Below are positions 1 through 8,823 of a DNA stretch of 38,981 nucleotides, one piece after another. Origin of the DNA: Nitrososphaeraceae archaeon (GTDB lineage: Archaea; Thermoproteota; Nitrososphaeria; Nitrososphaerales; Nitrososphaeraceae); the NCBI GenBank assembly GCA_016782225.1, contig JADDOW010000010.1, forward strand, positions 1 to 38,981, read 5' to 3'. Below the pieces are notes generated by a model. It worked only from the letters and a program-made list of their open reading frames with translations, searched no databases and was not told where the DNA came from. Numbering within the stretch: the stretch's first letter is position 1; each line of letters starts with the position of its first letter. Made by a program: the position numbers and the translations under genes.

Positions 1-1416
1 GGATAATCTTTGGGCTCATATAGTAACTTGATGGCGGCACCTTTCCTTTGAACATCATTTTCAAAATCATCTACAACACCTGATATCAGGTCAGACAGGT
101 TGAAACGCTCTTTATTTAGTTTCAGTGAATTGCTTTCGATTTGGTTACATCTAGTATATCGGTAGTAAGTCTTTGTAATCGGTAGGCGTTTCTGAAAATT
201 GCCTCAGATATTTGCTCTCTTTTCTCAGGATGTCTTTGCAATAACTCAGAATAGCTAACAATAGCTTGAGTGGGGGGTTCTTAACTCATGAGATGCTATA
301 TTGATAAACTCCTTTTACATAGTGTCATGGATTTTTAGCTGTTCATTTGCGGTCTTTAGCTCACTAGTCCTATTATCCACAGTGAACTTCAACCTCTTGT
401 TCCACAAAAACACCAAAAACACAATTCCAAATGCTACCGTGGCAATTACAATTATCAAAGCGGCACTAAAGTTCTTTTGTTGGCCACTCAACCCGTTAAC
501 GTCGCTTGCAAGGTTATGCGGAGCAACGATGTACACAGTCAAAAAGTGCTTGCCGTTAATGTTAACCTGTGTATAGGATATGGTGCTAGTTTCCCCTTTT
601 GCGGAATCTCACCAATTCCACTCTCTCCCTGTAACGAGCTCTTTATCACGGTATTGAAGGTGTTTTTGATTCCAAGGAAAGCGAGGATGAAAGGTTTGAC
701 TGTATTTCGTTTCCAAAAACATTTTTACCCATAAAAGATGGAGTGTCTGAATACAGAACCATGCCGTTTCTATCTAATAGTCCGACTGAACTGTTGAATT
801 GTGGAATCAATTGTTCCTGCAGGACGGCTCCCAAGGCAGTAAACCTCATCGATGCAACTACAACGCCAGTGAATATTCCGGGTGATCCTGTTTGGGTATT
901 GTTAATTATTGGATATGATACCTATGACCGGGGTATTTTGTCGTTTGACTCGATCAGGCTGCTATAATATGCCATATGGGAATCTCGCGGTTCAGTAAAA
1001 TAGGGCCTATAGCTCAAATCTGTTCCCTTGTACTTTTGATATGCACTTTGGTTGATATTACTTAGCCAATTCATTTTGCCATTTTTGTCAAGCCACATAA
1101 AAAAATCTGAAAGGTTTTTTGAGTATTGTTGCCTGCTGTCGATAACAGAGAATGCTCTGTTGTACTCATTGTTGTGTATAGCTGGCGAATCTGCAAGTGT
1201 TTGCAGTAGGTTATTTATGCTTTCAAACTTATTTGATAATATTTGCGAAAGGTCATGCACTTGAATTTGGGCATTTGTCTTTATTTCGCGTAAAGCAATA
1301 TCCGATATTTTGGCAGATGTGAAAGTGTAATATTGATATGAAAAGACGGAGTGCAATACCGCAACAACGGCTATAACAACTAGTACAGTTAAATTAGTCT
1401 TTGAAAGAGAGGCCAA
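1..1416 (-). pseudogene. Sensor histidine kinase (dCACHE + HisKA), multiply disrupted and cut by the window edge
   Basis: Read from a TTG at 1416, this is a membrane sensor kinase: an N-terminal membrane segment (about residues 9-28), an extracellular dCACHE-like sensor, a second membrane segment (near 410-460), then a HisKA H-box reading IASHELRTP (275-300) and dimerisation helix. The ATPase domain lies beyond the left edge. Six lesions are visible: in-frame TAG at 922-924, a frameshift near 660, a frameshift near 595, in-frame TAA at 315-317, an extra base in a six-G run (272-277), and a missing base near 138. The reading resumes sensibly after every lesion, so this was one gene. Two substitution-type stops argue for a real pseudogene rather than only sequencing error. 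The likely former role was sensing an extracellular ligand and phosphorylating a response regulator; no regulator gene is adjacent. Confidence 0.8.
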
Positions 1417-2345
1417 AAGATTTTTTTAACAAATCAAGATTAACTAAATGTCTATCAGCACACCTATACATAAATTTTAATGTACATTGAGAAAATCCAA
1501 ACATCGATAAGGTGCAATGTGGGCGAGCAAACGTTCATCGTTATTGGGCTTTACCAACAAATTTTTAGAAACCCTTAGTGCCTATTGATATAGAAAATGT
1601 GAACACCCATTTTAGATTTATGCAATATCGCAAGGCTTTACTCTACCAAAATATAGCATTATAGCATTGCAAGTAAAAGAGGGACAACTGCGTATTTTGC
1701 CATTACAATACGCAAATAGAATCAATTTGTAGGGATTATTGGACATTGTATTTCTTTAAAAAAAACAAAGACAATAAAAAAAACAAAAACAGATTCAATA
1801 AAGACAATAAAAAAATAATTGAACAACTAAAATATCAATCTGTTAAATGGCCAGCTATGGAGTTAATTTATGAAACAAATTACCTTTCAATGCAATAAAG
1901 CATATTAACCAAAGATTAGGTTGAAAACCTTTAGAATTTATTTCAAGACTAATCCCATTGGTTTCACATTACGCCTTTTCCAATTACTCCTTTATATGAA
2001 ATGCCTGTCATAAATGCGAAAATAGTAGCGCACAAATGTTCACAATATAGATATTAGTATACTATTTAGTAATGATTATGAGTATCTTCAACTAACACAA
2101 TTATGGGTTTTAAGGTTTTATGTCTATTACCTTCAGGATTGCCAATATACGCAATGTGACGATAATAATAACATCATGCTGTTGCATAATTATTTAGCAT
2201 GTACAATATTTAGGAACTAGTTAGATGGGTACGGTGTGTGCATCCATCTTGGTTTCAATGTATGCGCGTTTTTTCTGGGATCAATAAGAGAATAAAGAGA
2301 TTACCAACATTACATCTTATATTGTCTGTGTTGTTATTGCTTGGT
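1417..2345. other. Non-coding stretch with A-rich tract and a hairpin
   Basis: I see no convincing gene here. Positions 1757-1830 form a nearly pure A tract in which a short AAAGACAATAAAAAA unit occurs twice. A perfect 8-bp inverted repeat (TGCGTATT at 1689-1696, AATACGCA at 1707-1714, 10-nt loop) precedes it. An octamer TATAGCAT is duplicated in tandem near 1652-1667. TATA-like sequence near 1472-1481 could serve the minus-strand kinase. Confidence 0.5.
1689..1714. repeat. Perfect 8-bp inverted repeat (hairpin)
   Basis: TGCGTATT and AATACGCA are exact reverse complements separated by 10 nt. No T-run follows on either strand, so an intrinsic terminator is not obvious. It may be an operator or an RNA hairpin. 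Confidence 0.5.
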
Positions 2346-2660
2346 ATGGATAACTATGATTACACATTGCCACCTGAAAAAATAGCGTTTATAGCCTATA
2401 ACATCGGAGTCTATGAAACAGTTCAAAAATTTGGCGAATCTATAATAAAAGGAAAGATAACACCAAATATGGACATTTCCATGATAGCTGAAGTTCTTTC
2501 CGAGTCCTATTCGTTTTATGACTCGGATTTAATATCACAAATTGTAAATGCGATGATAAGGCAAAATAAAGAGTCAACCTCCTTAATTGGAAATGTGACT
2601 TCAAAAGATGTGGACCAAGTTATGAGACAATTAAAAATAAGTGGCATTTCTCTTCCATGA
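2346..2660 (+). CDS. Hypothetical helical protein, 104 aa
   Basis: The family is not recognised. The ATG at 2346 gives a compact soluble protein beginning MDNYDYTLPPEK, with predicted helices throughout, ending SGISLP. The open frame extends upstream to 2238 with a hydrophobic leucine stretch just before this ATG. A longer form with an N-terminal membrane segment is therefore possible, but that extension looks less protein-like. Composition is balanced, with charged residues spaced as in amphipathic helices. It stands alone, flanked by about 900 bp of non-coding DNA upstream and 340 bp downstream. No motif suggests a function. Confidence 0.6.
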   Translation: MDNYDYTLPPEKIAFIAYNIGVYETVQKFGESIIKGKITPNMDISMIAEVLSESYSFYDSDLISQIVNAMIRQNKESTSLIGNVTSKDVDQVMRQLKISGISLP

Positions 2661-3002
2661 TCAAATGTCTTTGTTTTATGGTAGTTGGATACTTTGGTTT
2701 GTTATACCCAACTTTGAAAATATTTCAATGTGTTATCCTGTTTCCTAAATTTAGACCCCATAGTCAAAAACTGAATCCTTTATTTTTTACCGATTGCAGA
2801 ACAAATCACTCAAAATTAGGGTAATGATGTAATTTGTGGTCAATTCATTTATGCAGCAAGATTGTTAAAAATACTATTTTTTTGTAATTCCCAATATTTT
2901 TAATGAATGCAAAAACCAAATTTTTTTGTTTGAGCATAGTCGTATGCACATTATGTCGTAAAGAAAATATTATCAATAGGCCCATAATCATGAATTAGTT
3001 TA
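2661..3002. other. Non-coding, AT-rich
   Basis: No open frame of note and no clear repeat was seen. It contains several T-runs (2876-2883, 2921-2928) that could terminate transcription from the preceding plus-strand gene. Confidence 0.4.
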
Positions 3003-3218
3003 TTGTTTTCCGCCACAACATACATTGAAACCAAGCAAAAAAGGATTAAAGATTTGTCAAACTTATTGCTTTTGGGATTTGAGAGCAAACATCTTTATCA
3101 AATTTGGCAACAATTTATGACATCCCATATGTTGAAAAGATGCCTTGGCATATTTGTTTTAACAATTCTAAATATCATATGGCAAAAATTCTATAGTCCA
3201 AGAAAAACAGGATTTTGA
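3003..3218 (+). CDS. Possible small membrane protein, 71 aa
   Basis: The frame opens with a TTG at 3003. It gives a basic N-terminal half (IETKQKRIKDL) and one hydrophobic segment near residues 48-60 (CLGIFVLTILNII), ending KTGF. The composition is plausible for a single-pass membrane protein, but there is no homology I recognise and no good ribosome-binding site. It lies 90 bp before the frameshifted membrane protein at 3308 on the same strand, so the two may be co-transcribed. It could be a chance frame. Confidence 0.35.
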   Translation: MFSATTYIETKQKRIKDLSNLLLLGFESKHLYQIWQQFMTSHMLKRCLGIFVLTILNIIWQKFYSPRKTGF

Positions 3219-3307
3219 ACCAAACCTTAAATTTTTATTATCACGATATCCAATCTTTAAAGTGAAACAGCATCACTAAAACACAACAACAAGTAAATGA
3301 CGCCATC

Positions 3308-3857
3308 ATGTTTGGAGCATTATTTGGCATCATAGCGGGAATAGTTATGTTTCCTTTCCTCATGCTCACCGCCATCATGATGGGGATGCTCCCAGACAGC
3401 ATATCGTTAGCCAGAGGTAATTCAATTAGTCACAGTAGCGACAATGATTATAATATTATATTAGGAATTGCGTCGCATTTACTTACCAGTGCCATTGCGG
3501 GAACCATATTTGGATTTGTGACAAGCAAGGCAAACAGATTAAGGATCATTGGAATTAGAAAAGGAATAGGAGAAGGAATTGTTTGGTCAATAATTATATT
3601 CGGATATTTTACATTCCAACAACCATAAGCATGGTTCAGCCCAACCTTTTAAAAATTATAGATCAAGTCAATCCAAAAAAAATAGTGAACAGAATCAACT
3701 GATGGTTGTACAGCAACAAATCCTTCCGCTATACACATTCGGATTCGTTGCGCACCTTGTATTTGGAGGTACGTTAGGGTGTTTGATGTCATTGTTTGTT
3801 TTGATGGACAGCAGCAGCAACAAAAAGAAAAACAGATACAGGTCATTTGACAAATAG
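3308..3857 (+). pseudogene. Multi-pass membrane protein with two frameshifts
   Basis: The first 106 codons (3308-3628) encode two hydrophobic segments (GIIAGIVMFPFLMLTAIMMG and LLTSAIAGTIFGFVT) and a third cut short after IIIFGYFT. From about 3605 a second frame continues naturally (IFYIPTTISMVQPN...), and after the eight-A run at about 3675-3683 a third frame continues (QQQILPLYTFGFVAHLVFGG) to a stop at 3855-3857. Joining the pieces gives a protein of about 180 aa with four membrane spans and a Lys-rich C-terminus. I do not recognise the family beyond a glycine-rich archaeal membrane protein. Both shifts are single-base, and one lies in a homopolymer, so assembly error is a real alternative to decay. 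Confidence 0.65.
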
Positions 3858-4075
3858 CGGGCGGTGTTTGGTTTTGCCCAATATTAAACAGTGAAGGTGA
3901 AACTACAAAAGAGACAAAAACCAAAAGGCTGCAAGTATTTCTGATCCTACCGCAACCTTTAGAGTCATTAAACCACTTGCACTCAATTTTATCATTTGAC
4001 GGGAATGGCAAGACACTAGTTTAGCAGAATAAATAAACTCAAAAAAAAAGAAAAAGGGTTTAGGTATTGGTTGTA

Positions 4076-4186
4076 CTAAGCCATACCCACATGCTCTTTG
4101 TTCTCATGTTCCATATATTCTTCTTGAGAATTAAAAGAGACATTGCATGCATCACATTTATATTGTCCAGCAGGTTGATCAGACAT
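4076..4186 (-). CDS. One-finger C2H2 zinc-finger micro-protein, 36 aa
   Basis: A complete 36-residue frame runs ATG to TAG. Its middle is a classical finger: YKCDAC, then SF, then a helix with H-x5-H (EHENKEHVG), so two Cys (residues 11, 14) and two His (28, 34) can bind zinc. Such tiny single-finger proteins are common in ammonia-oxidising archaea and are presumed nucleic-acid- or protein-binding. A second, related copy lies at 22756-22869. The downstream region holds the tail of the broken membrane gene on the other strand. Confidence 0.75.
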   Translation of the reverse strand: MSDQPAGQYKCDACNVSFNSQEEYMEHENKEHVGMA

Positions 4187-4367
4187 TTTGAATTATAAGC
4201 AGAACCTTTTATTTATCACTTTTCAATAATAACTTTAATTGCATCTTTTGTTACAAAAAACAGATAAAAAATGGAATTCCATTTCATTCGCCTATGATTC
4301 TTCAACTTAAAGCATTAATGGATAATAGCTATGTCTCCACTATTCAGGCAGATAAGTTAAATAATCG

Positions 4368-4475
4368 TCACGGAACCGGATAGATAGCGTATGGACTTGA
4401 TCCTTGTTCTGTCGATGTATTGGTCTTCTGCTTTAAGTATGGGATTCCACCCATAGCAGCATTACCAGGCATCAT
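4368..4475 (-). CDS. Possible Gly/Pro/Tyr-rich peptide or gene remnant, 35 aa
   Basis: A short frame from a tandem ATG reads MMPGNAAMGGIPYLKQ and ends SSPYAIYPVP. The composition is unlike random AT-rich DNA, and the codon choice looks used. No family is recognised. It could be the C-terminal scrap of a longer lost gene, because an in-frame stop lies just upstream. Confidence 0.35.
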   Translation of the reverse strand: MMPGNAAMGGIPYLKQKTNTSTEQGSSPYAIYPVP

Positions 4476-4846
4476 ACCAATTAACGTGTTTCAGTTAATC
4501 ACAGAAAGCGGGCCTTCTTAAGAGTATGCTAAAAGTTATTTCATTGTTTAGCAATCTAGGATTTATTAAAAGATGATTTGTGGCGATTGATATGGTAAGG
4601 ATATACAGGTTTTTCCATTTAGTGCCTCTAAATCAATTGCATTAGGCAAAAACAATAGCCCTCGTATCAGTATATGATGTATCAATCTTCATTTGCGAAT
4701 GCACGATAAATCACTAAGTTAGCAACCTGTATTAGTTTTTTTATGGGTGATCTAAAAGATCTTTTGACATAAATTTACAGATAACATAATTATTATCAAG
4801 AATTTTATTTTAATCTATAAATATATTAATTAAATGTTGGTGTGAT
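4476..4846. other. No supported gene
   Basis: Only short frames are present. A plus-strand frame near 4605-4670 (QVFPFSASKSIALG) has protein-like composition but no start and no recognisable family. The sequence towards 4846 is very AT-rich. Confidence 0.3.
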
Positions 4847-5047
4847 CTAAAAATTTAGAACATTTACAAAGAAAACAAGGATGGTCATGGTTTCGATGGA
4901 AAGGTGTTTATGCGATATTTTCAAATGCCCGCAATTTCTACATATGTGGTAATTACTAGAATTCAAACTGTTACACCTATTATTATAGGGAATGCTACTA
5001 ACAATTAACTTATTTCTATTACTAAAACTATTAGGAGAGGATTCCAT
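4847..5047 (-). CDS. Possible small zinc-binding protein, 66 aa
   Basis: ATG at 5047; an Asn/Ser-rich N-terminus is followed by CRNCGHLKISHKH (about residues 36-48). This C-x2-C ... H-x3-H-type cluster could hold zinc. The C-terminal 18 residues are hydrophobic. No homologue is recognised, and the low-complexity N-terminus weakens the case. Confidence 0.3.
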   Translation of the reverse strand: MESSPNSFSNRNKLIVSSIPYNNRCNSLNSSNYHICRNCGHLKISHKHLSIETMTILVFFVNVLNF

Positions 5048-5489
5048 CCCCGAATATAACTAATTCTTTGCAATGTTTTGGATTGCTGTTACTGGGTTTG
5101 TTTTGGCATGTTCATTTCATTTCAGTTTCTTCTTTTGATAATACCTACACTTTTTTTCTTAACAACATTATATCTGGAAACTCCATGAATATTTGTTAAT
5201 CCTGCTTAATTGTCATTTTCATCTTTTCCAACATAATAAGATGCACTGTTTTGGCAAAATTTCTCACAGAAAAACTAAAGATTTGGCTAATATATTGATC
5301 CACAAGTTATGTATTATTTTTTACTTGTGTATAATGCAAAAAAAAGACGAATCCATAACCCTTATTCCTTAACTTTGCATTCAAATCAAAACATAATAAT
5401 AGTTTACGGTATCCATAAAACTGAATTTTTAAAAGGGTATTGATGACTCATTATATGTAAATTTCCAACTCCTTTTTTTGCCAGTGTAC
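5048..5489. other. No supported gene
   Basis: I see only T-rich and A-rich tracts. On the minus strand near 5215-5275 a short frame contains CEKFCQNSASYYVG, resembling a zinc-ribbon scrap, but it is too short to call. Confidence 0.3.
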
Positions 5490-5625
5490 TCAATAAATTT
5501 GGTTTGCACTGCATTTGCAGGATGGTTTTAAATCAAGATATTGATCTGCCAAAAAATAGTTTTCAATCAGATGCAGTATCGTCTTTTTGTGTATTAGATA
5601 CCTTTGAGTAACTCGAGTCACTCAT
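5490..5625 (-). pseudogene. Small protein split by a frameshift
   Basis: ATG at 5625 opens MSDSSYSKVSNTQKDDTASD and then stops. One base over, the adjoining frame continues ENYFLADQYLDLKPSCKC and stops at 5490-5492. Both halves are protein-like and meet at the same point (about 5563-5566), so this was probably one protein of about 45 aa with a CKC motif. The family is not recognised. Confidence 0.35.
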
Positions 5626-6140
5626 TGCAACGGACTTTAGTCTCTTTTAGTAAAGGCAATAAGCACTATTTGTCTTGGAATATTGGTTGTGGCTTGCTTT
5701 GATTGAATACAATAGATGTGTCTATGAGATAGGCTTGATCTATTTTTGAATGTTGTTTGCTTAGAAAATAATAAACAACTGAAAAGTAAAGCGATGACTG
5801 AAAGTTTCAGCTTTATAAACCATCCCTATACAGTATAACCTTTGTGAACAAGCCATCATATGTTTGTTCCATATCCTCAAGGGCCTTTAGAAGGAGGTGA
5901 AATGCACAAAGGCATAATGACACATTCCATAATGGTTTGTCCAGAATTAACATCAAATACAAATCAAGAAATAATGTAAATGCCCTCAAAAACAATCCTG
6001 GCCGTTACATTCCTTTTTTTGCAACTGCATCCAAATCCTGGAAGTATGGACAAATGCACCAAAATAATGCAAAAAACTCTCCATTTAGACCATTTAAAAG
6101 TGGTTCACCTCTGAAAAAACCAAACTAATCGGTTGCGACT
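5626..6140. other. Ambiguous region with a strong Shine-Dalgarno-like site
   Basis: AAGGAGGTGAA at 5889-5899 immediately precedes an ATG, but the frame after it closes after 25 codons. Frames on both strands between 5813 and 6128 are open for about 60 codons, and none is clearly superior. The minus-strand one ends LLKALEDMEQTYDGLFTK, which looks helical. I cannot decide which, if any, is real. Confidence 0.3.
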
Positions 6141-6461
6141 ATGGATGAAGGCGAAAAAGAGGACCTTGTTGATATCACATCGGAAAAAATGGCAATCCAT
6201 GTTGAGAAATTGGAAAAACTGTTCTTTGAGAAGTTATATTCGCATGAACCTTGTGAAAAAACAAAAAAAATGCTATGCAACGTTGTTGCCGCTGCATTGG
6301 CGATGCCTGAGCCGATAAGGTATATACAAGACAAATTTACTTATTACAACAGACAATATTACAGTGCCAAAATGATAGCGTATGTTGCCGAATCTTATGT
6401 GATTGATACTTTTGGTGCCACCGTGTTTTTGAAAAATGTATTAATGGAAAAGTATTTGTGA
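6141..6461 (+). CDS. Hypothetical helical protein, 106 aa
   Basis: ATG at 6141 opens an acidic N-terminus (MDEGEKEDLVD) followed by a mixed helical protein with two Cys (residues 38 and 46) and a Tyr-rich central stretch (FTYYNRQYY). It ends FLKNVLMEKYL. No domain is recognised and there is no signal peptide or membrane span. Composition and length make it a likely real gene. The next gene is convergent (stop at 6686). Confidence 0.6.
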   Translation: MDEGEKEDLVDITSEKMAIHVEKLEKLFFEKLYSHEPCEKTKKMLCNVVAAALAMPEPIRYIQDKFTYYNRQYYSAKMIAYVAESYVIDTFGATVFLKNVLMEKYL

Positions 6462-6685
6462 AATAAATTTCTAAAAAGGGTTTTATTTTCCATTGTACGT
6501 AGAAGTGTCTCTTGCTCACTATTTGATGGACTTAGATGGATTGAAACCGAGATACACTATAACTCACATATTGACTTTAATGCGTTTCATTGCTAGGTAT
6601 TTTTTAGTTCTACGCGTTAAATAATGAGTATAATATATGGAAGGAGAAGAAACGGCATTATAGTGTCTCTTTGTAATTAGAATTA

Positions 6686-8464
6686 TCATTGTTTAGGTGC
6701 ATTCTTATTTTTCCAAATAAAATTCAATGAAAAACCCCAAACTATCAACATAATGGCCATAAACGCAATGGGGAAAGAAAAGGTAATTCTAAAAGAATCA
6801 ATTCCGGTTTCTTTTTCATTAATAGGGGTATTGCTATTATCCTGTTCCTCTATGCTATAGGGTTTACTTGAAAGGGGATTGAGCAGGCTTTCTACCGGAG
6901 CATATTGGTCAGTTAGCAAAGGCACATCATCAGTTTTTACTTTAGAGGACTCTAAAAGATAATCTGCATAATTAACATCTATTGTCAATGAGCTATTTTC
7001 TTGCAGTTGGACAAGTTCTTCTTTTTCTAGCCTATTTGGCGAATTACTATCCTGTCCACTGTTTTCACTCTTTATGGTTGCAAGGATGATATTTTGGATG
7101 CTCTTGGAGTAATCTGTTGGAAAGACGTAAACTATAGGAAACACATCAAGCATTGTCTTTAGGTTTGCCCTATACAAATTAGATGTATCTTGGTTGCTAT
7201 TTGGTGAACCAATATGATTGGATATTATAACTCCACCGGGGTTTAATTTGTTGTATAGTATATTGTAAAATTCTATAGTCATTAGGTGGAATGGAACATA
7301 GCTTTTTGAAAATGCATCCAATATGATTAAATCGTATTTTTCCTGATGATTTGCCAAAAATTCTCGACCATCTTGAGTAAATATTCTTAGATTGGGATTT
7401 GTATCATCCAAATAAAAGTATTCTTTTGCCACCTCAACAACAGCTGGATCAATTTCCACAACATCCACTGAAACATTTGGATAGCTTTGGAGAAAATACT
7501 TTGGTCCAGAAAATCCTCCGCCTCCAATAAACAAGACCTTTTTGGCATCATTGTTCAATATCATCCCAAGGGGAAAGAATTTGGTATAATCAACTACCAA
7601 GTCGTTTGGATTATCTTTATCCATTTCACTATGAAGATACCCGTTTAAGAAAAGAGCTCTGTTGTTTATTGAATTATAATTATCAATCACATCCAAATGG
7701 CTGTATAATGTCTCGGCTTCATGAATAAGTTTACCAGGATAAAAATGCACATTATGGAAATCCAGTGATATTATCTGACTATCGTCAAATACCAATGAAT
7801 AGGATAAAACAATAATAATTGAGAAAACAAGAATCTTTGGAACAATTCTTAGCCCCACTAGCGAAGATGATAACAACAAAACACCCAAACCATACATTAT
7901 ATGATTGATTTCGAAAACTGGGATTAGTACAAAGACAGTAACAAAAGTGCCCGCAATGCTTCCTATTGTCGCAACAGAATAAAGATTCCCAGATATGTTG
8001 CCCAACCTATCAAGGGTTTTCGTTGCGAGTTTTATTGCATAAGGCGAGATCATGCCAAGAAGAAAGGTAGGAATTGCAAGAAGGATAAACGTTGCAACTA
8101 GCGAATTAAGATTATTGCCATCATTTTCAGAAGGCATATCAAGCTTAATAGTGGAAGTGAAATCAATTACAGAAGAAGAAATGAATGGAATAAAGACGAT
8201 ATACAATCCGGATGAGAACAGTATTGAGCAGAATTTCTCAAAATCCGGATTTTTGTCTGCTAGCCTTCCGCCAACATGATATCCCATGCTTAGGCCGACC
8301 AAGACGACACCAATCAAGCTTCCCCAAGTATATATGGAACTTCCAAAAACAGGTGTTAGCAATCTGCTTGCAGCAAATTCCAATGACATGGTTGCGATCC
8401 CGGCAATAAATACAAGAACAAGAAGAACAATATGCAAAGAAGATGCAGCAGGTTTCAAAAACAA
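6686..8464 (-). CDS. Membrane-anchored spermidine synthase-like protein, 592 aa
   Basis: The N-terminal half (about 10-225) has several hydrophobic segments typical of the fused membrane/spermidine-synthase family. The C-terminal half is a class I SAM-type fold: LFIGGGGFSGP (311-321), the acidic loop VEIDP (336-340) and ILDAFSKSYVPFHL (381-394). These match the nucleotide-binding loop and active-site region of aminopropyltransferases. A last membrane span (about 563-584) is followed by a basic tail. Length is normal for the fused family. The start is a TTG at 8464, with a TATA box 31-42 nt upstream, so the mRNA is probably leaderless. Substrate is uncertain: aminopropyl transfer is the family role, but the membrane-fused members are largely uncharacterised. 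Confidence 0.85.
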   Translation of the reverse strand: MFLKPAASSLHIVLLVLVFIAGIATMSLEFAASRLLTPVFGSSIYTWGSLIGVVLVGLSMGYHVGGRLADKNPDFEKFCSILFSSGLYIVFIPFISSSVIDFTSTIKLDMPSENDGNNLNSLVATFILLAIPTFLLGMISPYAIKLATKTLDRLGNISGNLYSVATIGSIAGTFVTVFVLIPVFEINHIMYGLGVLLLSSSLVGLRIVPKILVFSIIIVLSYSLVFDDSQIISLDFHNVHFYPGKLIHEAETLYSHLDVIDNYNSINNRALFLNGYLHSEMDKDNPNDLVVDYTKFFPLGMILNNDAKKVLFIGGGGFSGPKYFLQSYPNVSVDVVEIDPAVVEVAKEYFYLDDTNPNLRIFTQDGREFLANHQEKYDLIILDAFSKSYVPFHLMTIEFYNILYNKLNPGGVIISNHIGSPNSNQDTSNLYRANLKTMLDVFPIVYVFPTDYSKSIQNIILATIKSENSGQDSNSPNRLEKEELVQLQENSSLTIDVNYADYLLESSKVKTDDVPLLTDQYAPVESLLNPLSSKPYSIEEQDNSNTPINEKETGIDSFRITFSFPIAFMAIMLIVWGFSLNFIWKNKNAPKQ

Positions 8465-8494
8465 TACTTATTTCCTTATGTTATGTATAGTGGA

Positions 8495-8506
8495 CTTTAT
8501 TTATAT
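8495..8506 (-). promoter_or_regulatory. Archaeal TATA box for the spermidine synthase-like gene
   Basis: On the minus strand the sequence reads ATATAAATAAAG, centred about 36 nt before the TTG start at 8464. This spacing fits a leaderless or very short-leader transcript. Confidence 0.55.
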
Positions 8507-8823
8507 GGTTTAAGTACAAAATAGCAAAACAGGCACAAATATCATATAAGCAGAACTAAAAAACGCACTGTTTATTGTTTTTATGTTTAAACAAAACAAT
8601 AATACTTTTGCTTATTTTCTATCTTCAATTTTATTGTACTATAACAGTTTATTCACCATATTAAACCCTGAATAAAAAAACCGGCATGTTTATTTTAAAA
8701 CGCTAATTTAGATATTTCAAAGTAAACTATTATTGTTATAATATCGGATACAAAAGAGATTTAAAAGTCAACAAACATGCCAAACTATATAAAAAAAAGG
8801 GGAATGGTATTGAGCCGGTCTGT
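8507..8823. other. Intergenic, AT-rich
   Basis: It separates two minus-strand genes: upstream of the spermidine synthase-like gene and downstream of the PKD protein. No open frame or repeat is evident; runs of A and T near 8560-8700 may terminate the PKD transcript. Confidence 0.4.

Noticed and set aside
1757-1830. A-rich tract as a replication origin element
   Set aside because: There are no origin-recognition-box-like inverted repeats and no orc1/cdc6 gene nearby; it is most likely simple AT-rich sequence.
3649-4011. 120-codon Cys-rich frame on the minus strand
   Set aside because: It is antisense to the frameshifted membrane protein; the run of Cys comes from AGC/AGCAGCAAC codons on the plus strand.
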